DNA of 64,000 bases from NCBI RefSeq assembly GCF_900109645.1, contig NZ_FOBG01000004.1, positions 310,001 through 374,000 on the forward strand. Direction: 5' to 3'. Below are positions 18,481-27,336 of this stretch, one piece after another. Origin of the DNA: Duganella sp. CF402. GTDB taxonomy: Bacteria; Pseudomonadota; Gammaproteobacteria; Burkholderiales; Burkholderiaceae_D. The position numbers were made by a program, and so were the translations under genes. The notes beneath the pieces were generated by a model. That model saw only the letters and a program-made list of their open reading frames with translations, was not told where the DNA came from and did not search any database. How positions within the stretch are numbered: position 1 is the first letter of the stretch; each line of letters starts with the position of its first letter.

Positions 18481-18784
18481 CCAGCAGGGCTTTCAGTTCG
18501 CCCGACTCAAACATCTCGTTCATGATGTCCGAACCGCCGATGAATTCACCCTTGATGTACAGCTGGGGAATGGTAGGCCAGTTCGAGTAGTCCTTGATGC
18601 CCTGACGCACTTCCGGATCTTCCAGTACGTTCACGGTGGCAATGTTTTCAACGCCGCACGCTTTCAGGATCTGGATAGCACGGCCGGAGAAGCCGCATTG
18701 TGGGAACTGGGCGGTGCCCTTCATGAACAGCACCACTGGGGTGGAGGTCACGGTTTCTTTGATCCAAGTTTGTACGTCGCTCAT
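18473..18784 (-). CDS. grxD: Monothiol glutaredoxin, Grx4 family
   Basis: A 103-residue monothiol glutaredoxin that binds a [2Fe-2S] cluster with glutathione and hands it on or senses iron. The active site CGFS starts at C30, preceded by [22 protein letters not shown] and [14 protein letters not shown] are the family's glutathione-binding stretches. It overlaps ubiX by 8 bp. Its usual partner, a BolA-type protein, is encoded in this window at 39766-40002. Confidence 0.96.
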   Translation of the reverse strand: MSDVQTWIKETVTSTPVVLFMKGTAQFPQCGFSGRAIQILKACGVENIATVNVLEDPEVRQGIKDYSNWPTIPQLYIKGEFIGGSDIMNEMFESGELKALLDA

Positions 18785-18815
18785 AGCTGCCTCTAGGGTG
18801 TAAAGATGTGGAATA

Positions 18816-18840
18816 CCGGCATTTTATAAGAAAATGCCGG
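18816..18840 (-). terminator. Terminator-like hairpin between tex and grxD
   Basis: A perfect 10-bp stem CCGGCATTTT/AAAATGCCGG with loop ATAAG lies between the tex stop and the grxD start. The T-rich upper stem replaces a classic T tail. It probably separates the tex transcript from grxD-ubiX. Confidence 0.6.
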
Positions 18841-18851
18841 CTGCCGTTATT

Positions 18852-21200
18852 TTACCCCCGCAGCTTGGCGAAGGCGGCCGCCATGCTGCCACCGATAGCC
18901 GGCTCGCGGGTCTGCTGCTTCTGCTGCTGGCCCATCGCGCGGCGGTCGTTGCGGTCGCCGCGCTGCTGCGGCTGCGAACCGGCTTGCGGCGCGCTGTCGG
19001 TCAGGCGCATGGTCAGGGCGATGCGCTTGCGCTTTTCGTCCACTTCCAGCACTTTCACCTTCACCACCTGGCCGGCTTTCACCACCGAGTGCGGATCCTT
19101 GACGAAGGTGTTGGACAGGGCCGAGATGTGCACCAGGCCGTCCTGATGCACGCCGATGTCGACGAAGGCGCCGAAGGCGGCCACGTTGGTCACCACGCCC
19201 TCCAGGATCATGTCCGGACGCAGGTCCTTGATTTCCTCCACCCCTTCCTTGAAGGTGGCGGTGGTGAATTCAGGACGCGGGTCGCGGCCCGGCTTTTCCA
19301 GTTCCTTCAGGATGTCGGTGACGGTCGGCACGCCGAACTTGTCGTCGGCGTACTTGGCCGGCTGCAGGCGCTTGATCAGCGCGCTGTCGCCGATCACGCC
19401 CTTGATGTCCTTCTGGATATCGCTGAGGATTTTTTCCACCAGCGGGTAGGATTCCGGGTGCACCGCCGACGCATCCAGCGGATTCTCGCCGCCGATCACG
19501 CGCAGGAAGCCGGCCGCCTGTTCAAAGGTCTTGTCGCCCAAACGCGGCACGGATTTCAGCGCGGCGCGCGAGGTGAAGGCGCCCTTGGCGTCGCGGTAGC
19601 TGACAATCGCCTGCGCCACCGAGGACGACAGGCCGGACACGCGCGCCAGCAGCGGCGCCGAGGCGGTATTCACGTCTACGCCGACGGCGTTCACGCAATC
19701 CTCGACCACGGCGTCCAGCGTGCGCGCCAGCTGGGTTTGCGAGACGTCGTGCTGATACTGGCCGACGCCGATCGATTTCGGATCGATCTTCACCAGCTCG
19801 GCCAGCGGATCCTGCAGGCGGCGGGCGATGGACACCGCACCGCGCAGCGACACGTCCATGTCCGGCAACTCTTTCGAGGCGAACTCGGATGCCGAGTACA
19901 CCGAGGCGCCCGCCTCCGACACCACGATCTTGCTCATTTTTTGCTCAGGGAAGCGCTTGAGCAGGTCTTGCGCCAGCTTGTCGGTTTCGCGCGAGGCCGT
20001 GCCGTTGCCGATCGAAATCAGCGACACGTTGTGCTTCATGGCCAGCTTGCCCAAGGTGTGCAGCGAGCCTTCCCAGTCGTTTTTCGGCTGGTGTGGATAA
20101 ATCACGGCGGTATCCACCACCTTGCCGGTGGCGTCCACCACCGCCACCTTGACGCCGGTGCGCAGGCCCGGGTCCAGGCCCATCGTGGCGCGCTGGCCGG
20201 CCGGGGCCGCCAGCAGCAAGGCTTTCAGATTGGTAGCGAAGACGTTGATGGCCTCCAGCTCGGATTTCTCGCGCAGGGCGCCCATCAATTCGGTGTCCAG
20301 ATGCATGAAGCTCTTCACGCGCCAGGTCCAGCGCGCCGTGTCGGACAGCCATTTGTCGGCCGGGCGACCGGCGTTCTTGATGCCGAAACGGGCGGCGATG
20401 CGGCTTTCGCACGGATTGTGCGGCGCATCCCACTTTGGTTTTTCCGGCTCGGTATCGAGGCGCAGGGCGACGTCGAGGATGCCTTCGCGGCGGCCGCGCA
20501 TCAGCGCCAGGGCGCGGTGCGAAGGCACGCTGGCCAGCGGCTCGGAATAATCGAAGTAATCGGCGAACTTTTCGCCTTCTTCTTGCTTACCTTCAATAAC
20601 CTTCGACTCAACAATGCCATGCTCTTGCACATATTCACGCAGCGATTGCAGCAGGGTCGCGTCTTCGGCAAAGCGTTCCATCAGGATCTGGCGCGCACCG
20701 TCGAGGGCGGCTTTGGTGTCGGCCACGCCCGGATTGTTGCCGTCGGCGGTGGTGAAGGCGTCGCGCAGGTACTTGGCGGCCTCGGCTTCCGGGTTCAGGT
20801 CCGGGTTGGCCAGCAGGCCGTCGGCCAGCGGCGCCAGGCCGGCTTCGATGGCGATCTGGGCCTTGGTGCGGCGTTTTTGCTTGTAGGGAAGATATAAGTC
20901 TTCCAGCCGGGTCTTGTCTTCTGCGTGCATGACAGCATCTAACAACTCTGGTGTCATCTTGTTTTGCTCGGTAATCGATGCCACGATACTGGCGCGGCGA
21001 TCTTCCAGCTCGCGCAGGTAGCGCAGGCGCTCTTCAAGCAGACGCAGCTGGGTGTCGTCCAGCCCCCCGGTCGCCTCTTTACGATAGCGGGCGATGAAGG
21101 GCACGGTGGCGCCTTCGTCCAACAGGGCGATGGCGGCGGCAACCTGGGCCGGTTTGGCGGCCAGTTCGAGGGCAAGACGTTGTTCGATGGAAGGCAGCAT
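18852..21200 (-). CDS. tex: Tex-family RNA-binding transcription accessory protein
   Basis: A 782-residue Tex protein, a cytoplasmic nucleic-acid-binding factor related to eukaryotic Spt6. The order is the usual one: an N-terminal helical Tex domain starting [20 protein letters not shown], a YqgF-like central domain ([20 protein letters not shown]), helix-hairpin-helix segments ([32 protein letters not shown]), and a C-terminal S1 domain at about residues 660-735 ([26 protein letters not shown]). A low-complexity Gln/Arg tail follows. ATG 21200 was chosen over a longer frame because AGGAA lies 8 bp upstream. Confidence 0.95.
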   Translation of the reverse strand: MLPSIEQRLALELAAKPAQVAAAIALLDEGATVPFIARYRKEATGGLDDTQLRLLEERLRYLRELEDRRASIVASITEQNKMTPELLDAVMHAEDKTRLEDLYLPYKQKRRTKAQIAIEAGLAPLADGLLANPDLNPEAEAAKYLRDAFTTADGNNPGVADTKAALDGARQILMERFAEDATLLQSLREYVQEHGIVESKVIEGKQEEGEKFADYFDYSEPLASVPSHRALALMRGRREGILDVALRLDTEPEKPKWDAPHNPCESRIAARFGIKNAGRPADKWLSDTARWTWRVKSFMHLDTELMGALREKSELEAINVFATNLKALLLAAPAGQRATMGLDPGLRTGVKVAVVDATGKVVDTAVIYPHQPKNDWEGSLHTLGKLAMKHNVSLISIGNGTASRETDKLAQDLLKRFPEQKMSKIVVSEAGASVYSASEFASKELPDMDVSLRGAVSIARRLQDPLAELVKIDPKSIGVGQYQHDVSQTQLARTLDAVVEDCVNAVGVDVNTASAPLLARVSGLSSSVAQAIVSYRDAKGAFTSRAALKSVPRLGDKTFEQAAGFLRVIGGENPLDASAVHPESYPLVEKILSDIQKDIKGVIGDSALIKRLQPAKYADDKFGVPTVTDILKELEKPGRDPRPEFTTATFKEGVEEIKDLRPDMILEGVVTNVAAFGAFVDIGVHQDGLVHISALSNTFVKDPHSVVKAGQVVKVKVLEVDEKRKRIALTMRLTDSAPQAGSQPQQRGDRNDRRAMGQQQKQQTREPAIGGSMAAAFAKLRG

Positions 21201-21241
21201 GTTGATGATTCCTAGACAGACAAGCCCGGAATAATACGACA

Positions 21242-21337
21242 TTGGCCGCCCAAAAGTACGGCGAACGTGGCGAAGCCCACGCTATCGGACAGGTTTTACA
21301 AGAATTACGTGAACACGAACGCTTCAATGGCGGATAA
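21242..21337 (+). CDS. Candidate 31-residue small ORF in the tex/SNF2 divergent gap
   Basis: A TTG-initiated frame of 31 codons ends in the 177-bp gap between tex and the SNF2 gene. The peptide is charged and helix-like ([20 protein letters not shown]). No clear ribosome site is visible, only GGA about 10 bp upstream. It could be a small protein, a leader peptide, or chance. I do not recognise it. Confidence 0.2.
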   Translation: MAAQKYGERGEAHAIGQVLQELREHERFNGG

Positions 21338-21376
21338 TATTGCCTGTTGCTGTTTTTGAACTATCTTTGACCAACA

Positions 21377-24300
21377 ATGCGACCTATGGATCTTACCCGC
21401 GACGACGCCCCTGCCGCCCCTGCTGCTCCAGCACCGGCTACCACACGCCCAGCGCCGCCTGCGAATCAATTGTCGTACGCTGTCGCCACGTGGCTGCAGC
21501 GTGTGGATGCGGCTGCGCATCCCAAGGCCAAGCTCACTCCGCCGCCGGTCGAGAATGACCCCAAGCAAACCAATTACAAACTGATTTATGTGATGGCGCC
21601 GACCAGCGGCGGCCGTCACGTCGCCCTGTGCCTGTACAAAGCCCGCCTGCGCCCGAACGGCGACGTGGCGGCGGCCAGTCCGGTCAGCGAGGTGTTTTCG
21701 CTGCTGTCGACGCCACCGACTTTCATGACGCAAGCCGATGAAGACCTGATCCGTTTCTTCGTCGCCATGCGCAGCGGCCAGAATTCCCAGACCGGCTCGG
21801 CCACCGAACCGCGCGGCAAAATCGGCGCGGCGCTGCTGAACATGCTGGCCGAGCAGGACAAATTGTTGTGGGCTAACTCGTGGGCCGACGTCGGCAACGG
21901 CCTGGTCTATCCGCTCAAGGGCGGCGTACTGCGCGAAGCCAACCTGGCCTGGCGCGAAGAGGGTAAGGGCCTGCGCCTCGGCTGGCAGGTCCAGCCGCCG
22001 CCGGGCGCCAAGCACGTCGGCGCCGATCAGGTCGACTACATGCTGCCGACCGATCCGCCGTGGTACATCGATAACCTGTCGTGTGGCGTGCTGCAATTGA
22101 ACCAGGGCGGCACGCAAATCCCGCTGGCCGACCTGCAAGCGCTGGTGGCGCAGGCGCCGCTGCTGACCAATAACGACAAGATGCGCGTGTCGCAGCTGCT
22201 GCTGGCGCACGGCCTGCAGGGCTTGATGCCGCTGCCGCAGCCGCTGCCGCAGCGCATCCGCGACGACGTCAAGCCGCGTCCGGTGCTGACGCTGGACGCC
22301 GCCATGCTGGCCGACGGCTCGATGCAGCGCTGGAACGATTTCGCCGTGCTGTCCTTCGACTACGACGGCGAGCGCGTCTCGTTCGACCCGTCGCAGCGGG
22401 TGGTGCGCCAGAAGGGCGAAGTCACCGAGATCATCCAGCGCGACAGCGGCGCCGAAGACGACGCGCTGGCCGTGCTGACCGAGCGCCATTTCGTCGCCCC
22501 GACCACGCTGCCGCTGAGCAGCGTCAAGGGCGGCTTGTTGCTGCCGACCCAGGCCGAGTGGATCCGTTTCGCGCGCGACGGCATCACCGCGCTGAAGGAC
22601 GCCGGCTGGAAAATCGAAAAAACCGTCAAGTACCGCTACGACACGCAGGAAGTCGGCGACTGGTATGCGCAAGTGGAAGAAGACGAGGCCGACGGCGGCC
22701 GTGCCTGGTTCGAACTGGAGCTGGGCATCATGGTCGAGCAGGAGCGTGTGCCGCTGCTGCCGGTGCTGGTGCAGTTGATCCGCAACGCACCCAATGATTT
22801 CAATCCGAAAGTCATCGCCAACCACGGCGACGAAGACCAGATGCTGGCCACCCTGCCGGACGGCAGCCGGGTGGCCCTGCCGTGGGGCCGTGTGCGCCCT
22901 ATCCTGAACACGCTGGGCGAGTTGTATTTCAGCGACAAGATCAAGAGCTCGCTGCGCATGGCAACGCTGGACGCGGCCCGTCTCGACGAGCTGGCCCGCA
23001 ATGTGGACATGACATGGACCGGCGGCGAAGAGTTGCGCGACATGGGCGCGCGCCTGAACCAGTTCGGCGCGGTCAAACGGGTTGCCACCCCGGCCGGCCT
23101 GCAAGCCACGCTGCGCGACTATCAAACCGATGGCCTGTCGTGGATGCAATTCCTGCGTGAATACGGCTTCGCCGGCATCCTGGCCGACGATATGGGCTTG
23201 GGCAAAACCGTGCAGACCTTGGCGCACATCCTGGTCGAGAAGGAAGCCGGCCGCCTGACCGCGCCGGCGCTGGTCATCGCGCCAACCAGCCTGATGGGCA
23301 ACTGGCAGGAAGAAGCCGCGCGTTTCGCGCCCGGCCTGAAAGTGCTGCTGCTGCAAGGCAAGGACCGCATGGGCCAGTTCGACCAGATCGACGAAGCCGA
23401 CCTGGTGCTGACCACCTACGCCCTGCTGCCGCGCGACGAGGAAAAACTGCGCGAGCACGATTTCCACCTGGTGATCCTGGACGAATCGCACTACATCAAG
23501 AACACCCGCTCCAAGGCGGCCCAGAGCGCCGGCCTGCTGCGCGCGCGCCATCGCCTGTGCCTGTCGGGCACGCCGCTGGAAAACCACCTGGGCGAGCTGT
23601 GGTCGCAATTCCACTTCCTGCTGCCGGGCCTGCTCGGCGACGAGAAGGGCTTCAACACCGTGTTCCGCCATCCGATCGAGCGCCAGGACGACCCGCTGCG
23701 GCGTGCGCTGCTGAATCGCCGCATCAAGCCGTTCCTGCTGCGCCGGACCAAGGACAGCGTGGCGAAAGAGCTGCCGCCGAAGACCGAGATGGTGCGCAAG
23801 GTCGAACTGACCGGTGCCCAGCGCGACCTGTACGAGACCGTGCGTCTCGCAATGGACCAGAAAGTGCGCGAGGAAATCGACCGCAAGGGCGTGGCGCGCA
23901 GCCAGATCGTGATCCTGGAAGCGCTGCTCAAGCTGCGCCAGGTGTGCTGCGATCCGCGCCTGGTCAAGTCGACCACCAAGAAGCAGCAAGCCGCCGGCTC
24001 TGCCAAGCTTGCCGACCTGATGCAGATGGTCGAGGATTTGCTGGAAGAGAAGCGCAAGATCCTGGTGTTCTCGCAGTTCACCAGCATGCTGGAACTGATC
24101 GAGGAAGAACTGGAAGCGCGCGACATTCCGTATGCCCTGCTGACCGGCGACACCAAGGACCGCAGCGCCCAGGTGGCGGCCTTCCAGCAAGGCGCGGTGC
24201 CGATCTTCCTGATTTCGCTGAAAGCCGGCGGCGTCGGCCTCAACCTGACGGCGGCCGATACCGTGATCCACTACGACCCGTGGTGGAATCCGGCGGCGGA

Positions 24301-24514
24301 AAACCAGGCCACCGACCGCGCCTGGCGTATCGGGCAGGACAAGCCGGTGTTCGTCTACAAGCTGATCGCCAAGGGTACGCTGGAAGAAAAGATCCAGGTC
24401 TTGCAGCAGAAGAAGTCCGATCTGGCGCAGTCCATCCTGGCGGAAGGCGAGTCGCAGAAAATGGCGCTCACCCAAGAGGACCTGCAGCAAATCTTCGCAC
24501 CGTTGGTGGAGTAA
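21377..24514 (+). CDS. SNF2/RapA-type DEAD/DEAH-box helicase (first copy)
   Basis: A 1045-residue ATP-dependent translocase of the SNF2 superfamily, likely acting on DNA or RNA polymerase complexes. The N-terminal 560 residues are a family-specific accessory region. The helicase core follows: Walker A in ADDMGLGKTVQTLAH near residue 605, DESHYIKN (DEAH box) near 700, and the C-terminal lobe ending YDPWWNPAAENQATDRAWRIGQ. The N-terminus begins with an Ala/Pro-rich stretch. No zinc-finger SWIM domain is seen, though related proteins often have one. ATG 21377 and ATG 21386 are both possible and neither has a strong ribosome site. The histidine kinase gene starts 4 bp after its stop. Confidence 0.9.
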   Translation: MRPMDLTRDDAPAAPAAPAPATTRPAPPANQLSYAVATWLQRVDAAAHPKAKLTPPPVENDPKQTNYKLIYVMAPTSGGRHVALCLYKARLRPNGDVAAASPVSEVFSLLSTPPTFMTQADEDLIRFFVAMRSGQNSQTGSATEPRGKIGAALLNMLAEQDKLLWANSWADVGNGLVYPLKGGVLREANLAWREEGKGLRLGWQVQPPPGAKHVGADQVDYMLPTDPPWYIDNLSCGVLQLNQGGTQIPLADLQALVAQAPLLTNNDKMRVSQLLLAHGLQGLMPLPQPLPQRIRDDVKPRPVLTLDAAMLADGSMQRWNDFAVLSFDYDGERVSFDPSQRVVRQKGEVTEIIQRDSGAEDDALAVLTERHFVAPTTLPLSSVKGGLLLPTQAEWIRFARDGITALKDAGWKIEKTVKYRYDTQEVGDWYAQVEEDEADGGRAWFELELGIMVEQERVPLLPVLVQLIRNAPNDFNPKVIANHGDEDQMLATLPDGSRVALPWGRVRPILNTLGELYFSDKIKSSLRMATLDAARLDELARNVDMTWTGGEELRDMGARLNQFGAVKRVATPAGLQATLRDYQTDGLSWMQFLREYGFAGILADDMGLGKTVQTLAHILVEKEAGRLTAPALVIAPTSLMGNWQEEAARFAPGLKVLLLQGKDRMGQFDQIDEADLVLTTYALLPRDEEKLREHDFHLVILDESHYIKNTRSKAAQSAGLLRARHRLCLSGTPLENHLGELWSQFHFLLPGLLGDEKGFNTVFRHPIERQDDPLRRALLNRRIKPFLLRRTKDSVAKELPPKTEMVRKVELTGAQRDLYETVRLAMDQKVREEIDRKGVARSQIVILEALLKLRQVCCDPRLVKSTTKKQQAAGSAKLADLMQMVEDLLEEKRKILVFSQFTSMLELIEEELEARDIPYALLTGDTKDRSAQVAAFQQGAVPIFLISLKAGGVGLNLTAADTVIHYDPWWNPAAENQATDRAWRIGQDKPVFVYKLIAKGTLEEKIQVLQQKKSDLAQSILAEGESQKMALTQEDLQQIFAPLVE

Positions 24515-24517
24515 GCA

Positions 24518-25633
24518 ATGAGCCAGACGATAGCGGAACTCCAGGCAGCATTACAGCAATCCCAAGCCAACGAAGCCCGCTACCAGCTGCTGCTCGAACA
24601 CAGCACCGAGATCAGCTGGATGGCCGACTGCGCCAGCCTTACACTGACGTGGCTCAGTCCGGCTGCCGAACGCCAGTTCGGCTACACGCTGGAAACCGCG
24701 CAAACATTGGCCGCCGGCCTGCTCAAGGACTTGCAGGCGCGGCTGGCGCGCTACGCCGAGGGCGACCTCAGCCGCCGTCGCTTGCTGCGTGAAACCGAGT
24801 TGGCCCATAGCGACGGGCGCATGGTGCCGGTGGAAATCGAATCAACCCTGATCCTTGATGACCACGGCGTACCGACCACGGTGGTCGGCGTGGTGCGCGA
24901 CCTCAGCGCGCAGCGTGAGCTGGCGGCGCAGCAGAAAAAGTTCGCCTCCATGCTGTCGCACGAATTCCGCACGCCGTTGTCGACCATCGACGGCGCCGTG
25001 CAGCGGCTGGAAATGACCGGCGCCCACCACGACGAAGGCACGCGCAAGCGCTACCGCAAGATCCAGACCGCCGTCGACCGCATGCTGGTCATGCTGGACG
25101 AGTACCTGTCGCCGGAGCGCATGGCCAGCATTGGCCGCGAGCGCCAACCGGACGAAGTCGATCCCGCCGCGCTGTTGCAGGCCGCCGCCGAGCAGGCCCG
25201 GCAACGGCGCCAGCAAGTCACGGTGCAGACCTCGGGTTTGCCGCAATGGATGCGCTGCGACCCGGCCGGCATGCGTTTGTGTCTCGACATCTTGCTGGAT
25301 AATGCAATAAAGTACACAAGCGAGAATATTCCGATAGAATTGGTGGGAAGAATTGCAACAGAAGGTGGCGTCGAATTCCTGGTGCGTGATCATGGCGCCG
25401 GCATTCCGGAAGCGGAGTTGCCGCACGTATTCGACAAAGCCTACCGTGGCAGCAACGCCGTCGGCGTGGCGGGATCAGGGCTGGGCCTGTACATGGCGCG
25501 GTCGATCGCGGACGTGCACGGCGGCACCGTCAGCGCACGGAATGTTTCTGAAAGCGGCACGGAATTTCGGATTTGGTTGCCGGTGGCAGCCAATGCCGGG
25601 AAAAGCCTTGCGCGAGAGGAAGGCAGCAGGTGA
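24518..25633 (+). CDS. Soluble PAS-domain sensor histidine kinase
   Basis: A 371-residue cytoplasmic histidine kinase without membrane helices. A short coiled start leads into a PAS domain (about residues 20-135, LLEHSTEISWMAD to VGVVRDLSAQREL). The dimerisation box carries the phospho-acceptor H148 in SMLSHEFRTPLSTIDG. The ATPase domain has N-box DNAIKYT, G1 DHGAGIP and G2 GSGLGLYMA. It is 4 bp downstream of the SNF2 gene and 75 bp upstream of a response regulator, its probable partner. The signal sensed by PAS is unknown. Confidence 0.93.
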   Translation: MSQTIAELQAALQQSQANEARYQLLLEHSTEISWMADCASLTLTWLSPAAERQFGYTLETAQTLAAGLLKDLQARLARYAEGDLSRRRLLRETELAHSDGRMVPVEIESTLILDDHGVPTTVVGVVRDLSAQRELAAQQKKFASMLSHEFRTPLSTIDGAVQRLEMTGAHHDEGTRKRYRKIQTAVDRMLVMLDEYLSPERMASIGRERQPDEVDPAALLQAAAEQARQRRQQVTVQTSGLPQWMRCDPAGMRLCLDILLDNAIKYTSENIPIELVGRIATEGGVEFLVRDHGAGIPEAELPHVFDKAYRGSNAVGVAGSGLGLYMARSIADVHGGTVSARNVSESGTEFRIWLPVAANAGKSLAREEGSR

Positions 25634-25708
25634 TAATTCCTTGGACGCAAGCTCATAGCAGGGCGGGCCTGAGCACGCTTGCGTACTAACTGATCGAATG
25701 GCGCATCA

Positions 25709-26389
25709 ATGACGCAAATACTTATCGTGGAAGACAATCTGGACTACGCCGAGGAAATGGCGGAGTTCCTGACTGAACTTGAACACGAAGTACACATCAC
25801 CAACAACGCCAGCGATATGTGGTCTGCCCTCAGCCAGGGCAATGTCGGCGTGGTCGTGCTGGACCTCGGCCTGCCGGACGAAGATGGCTTCAACGTCATC
25901 CCGCGCATGCGCCAGCTGTATCCGCAAATCGGCCTGCTGGTGCTGACTGGCCGCGTCGCCTTCGACAACCGCATTCTTGGTCTGCGCCTCGGCGCCGACC
26001 ACTATTTGACCAAGCCTATCAAATTTCCGGAATTGGCGGCGCACATTGAAGCGCTCGATCGTCGCGTCGGTCCGCAGGAAACGATTCCGGCGCCGAGCAA
26101 GTGGACCCTCAAGGTCAGTGCGCGCCAGTTGGAGTTGCAGGGCATGGCGATTACCCTCACTGAGAAAGAGTGCAATTTCCTGCACTTGCTGACGATTAAC
26201 ACCCGTCCCGTGCCGCGCCAGGTGATTGTGGCTGGCATCGGCGGTGACGATCCGGATGCGGGGCGTCGCGTGGATATGCTGGTCTACCGCCTGCGCAAGA
26301 AGGCGCGCACCGGCCTGGGTCAGGATCTGCCACTGCGCAGCGCCTACGGCGAGGGCTACAGCCTGTCCGCCAGCTTCAATTTGTCATAA
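25709..26389 (+). CDS. OmpR/PhoB-type response regulator
   Basis: A 226-residue two-component regulator. The receiver domain (residues 1-120) has the acidic pocket E8/D9, phospho-acceptor D52 in VVLDLGLPDEDG and K102 in LTKPI. The C-terminal winged helix (about 130-222) contains TLTEKECNFLHLL and RRVDMLVYRLRKKA, the recognition-helix region. It follows the PAS kinase and is its likely partner. Target genes are unknown. The gene ends one base before a palindrome belonging to the adjoining transposase element. Confidence 0.93.
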   Translation: MTQILIVEDNLDYAEEMAEFLTELEHEVHITNNASDMWSALSQGNVGVVVLDLGLPDEDGFNVIPRMRQLYPQIGLLVLTGRVAFDNRILGLRLGADHYLTKPIKFPELAAHIEALDRRVGPQETIPAPSKWTLKVSARQLELQGMAITLTEKECNFLHLLTINTRPVPRQVIVAGIGGDDPDAGRRVDMLVYRLRKKARTGLGQDLPLRSAYGEGYSLSASFNLS

Positions 26390-26423
26390 ACGGGGACAGA
26401 GCAAATCAGATTTTCTGCCCCGT
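26390..26423. repeat. REP-type hairpin, left outer flank of the RAYT gene
   Basis: ACGGGGACAGA pairs with TCTGCCCCGT (one bulged A) around a 13-nt loop. The 5' GGGGAC start resembles the tetranucleotide-led REP hairpins found next to RAYT transposases. It begins directly after the stop codon of the response regulator. Confidence 0.7.
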
Positions 26424-26427
26424 GAAA

Positions 26428-26444
26428 TTAATTGGGGACGGAGT
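26428..26444 (+). repeat. Left terminal inverted repeat of the RAYT element
   Basis: TTAATTGGGGACGGAGT here matches, in inverted orientation, ACTCTGTCCCCAATTAA at 27205-27221 with one mismatch. The two copies bracket the transposase gene, giving an element of about 794 bp. Confidence 0.75.
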
Positions 26445-26453
26445 GATGCAGCA

Positions 26454-26487
26454 AGGGTAGAATCGGGCTTCCGATCTACCCTTTTTT
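26454..26487 (+). terminator. Terminator-like hairpin upstream of the RAYT gene
   Basis: AGGGTAGAATCGG pairs with CCGATCTACCCT (one bulged A) around GCTT and is followed by TTTTTT. It would end transcripts coming from the SNF2-kinase-regulator genes and shield the transposase from read-through. Confidence 0.65.
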
Positions 26488-26496
26488 GTTATCCAC

Positions 26497-27198
26497 ATGG
26501 CACGCCTGCCCCGTTTAATCGTCCCCAATCAGCCACACCACGTCATCCAGACCGGCGCCAACAACCAGGATGTGTTCCTCGGTGCCGAGGACTACCAAAC
26601 CTTCCTCGGCTGGCTGCGCACCGCCGCCAAAACCTACAAAGTGGCGGTCCATTGCTACGTTTTGATGCCGAATCACCTGCATTTGCTGGTCACGCCGTCC
26701 GATGAAACCGGCCTCGGCCAGATGATGCAGTGGATCGGCCGCTATTACGTCCCCTATTTCAACCAAAAGTATTCCCGCAGTGGAACTTTGTGGAACGGAC
26801 GCTACAAAACCTCGCTGATCGATGCCGACGCCTATTTCATGCTGTGCAGCCGTTATATCGAATTCAACCCGGTACGCAACGGCATGGCGGCGCGGGCCGA
26901 GGATTATCCGTGGTCCAGCTACTGCCACCACGCCGGCATCCGCCCGGACGGGCTGGTGACCGACCACGCCAAGGTCTGGGAGCTCGGCAATACGCCATTC
27001 CAGCGTGAGGCGGCCTATATCGCCATCTCCGAGCCGCCGTTGACGGCCGAGGAAATCACTTTAATTGGCAAATCCCTGCTTAAAGGCTGGCCTCTGGGCT
27101 CGCAGCAGTTCCAGACTGCCCTGCAAGCCAGGGTGAAACGCCAGGTATTGCCGGCAAAACGCGGCCGGCCATTCAAAATAAAGCCTGCCGCCGAATAG
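26497..27198 (+). CDS. REP-associated tyrosine transposase (RAYT, IS200-like HUH)
   Basis: A 233-residue Y1-type HUH transposase of the RAYT group, single-copy relatives of IS200/IS605 that act on REP hairpins. The metal-binding HUH motif is H60-L-H62 in LMPNHLHLLV, preceded by PHHVIQTGANNQDVF. The helix QWIGRYYVPYFNQKY carries the candidate catalytic tyrosine. The SGTLWNGRYKTSLID and YIEFNPVRNGM stretches are typical of the group. A Lys/Arg-rich tail (GRPFKIKP) ends the protein. It is flanked by inverted TTAATTGGGGACRGAGT repeats and a REP-type hairpin. The frame is intact, so it may be active. Confidence 0.9.
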   Translation: MARLPRLIVPNQPHHVIQTGANNQDVFLGAEDYQTFLGWLRTAAKTYKVAVHCYVLMPNHLHLLVTPSDETGLGQMMQWIGRYYVPYFNQKYSRSGTLWNGRYKTSLIDADAYFMLCSRYIEFNPVRNGMAARAEDYPWSSYCHHAGIRPDGLVTDHAKVWELGNTPFQREAAYIAISEPPLTAEEITLIGKSLLKGWPLGSQQFQTALQARVKRQVLPAKRGRPFKIKPAAE

Positions 27199-27204
27199 GT
27201 CGCC

Positions 27205-27221
27205 ACTCTGTCCCCAATTAA
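27205..27221 (-). repeat. Right terminal inverted repeat of the RAYT element
   Basis: ACTCTGTCCCCAATTAA is the inverted copy of 26428-26444 with one mismatch. A further degenerate copy, ACTCCGACCCTAATT, lies at about 27253-27267, suggesting an older outer repeat. Confidence 0.75.
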
Positions 27222-27274
27222 AAAAATAAGCTTCTGAGGAAAATTTAATTCGACTCCGACCCTAATTGTTCTTG

Positions 27275-27303
27275 TTGAGGTTTACGCTGCATTGCACTAA
27301 TCT
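27275..27303 (+). promoter_or_regulatory. Sigma-70 promoter of gltBD
   Basis: TTGAGG (27275-27280) and TAATCT (27298-27303) are separated by exactly 17 bp and lie 34 bp upstream of the gltB start. This is a good match to the housekeeping promoter consensus. It is predicted from sequence only. Confidence 0.65.
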
Positions 27304-27336
27304 TGGTCTTCGAGCCAATTAGTCCGGAGTTTAGCC

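Noticed and set aside
26489-26497. Single perfect DnaA box at the RAYT start codon
   Set aside because: It is isolated, with no second box or AT-rich tract around it, so chance is the simpler reading.
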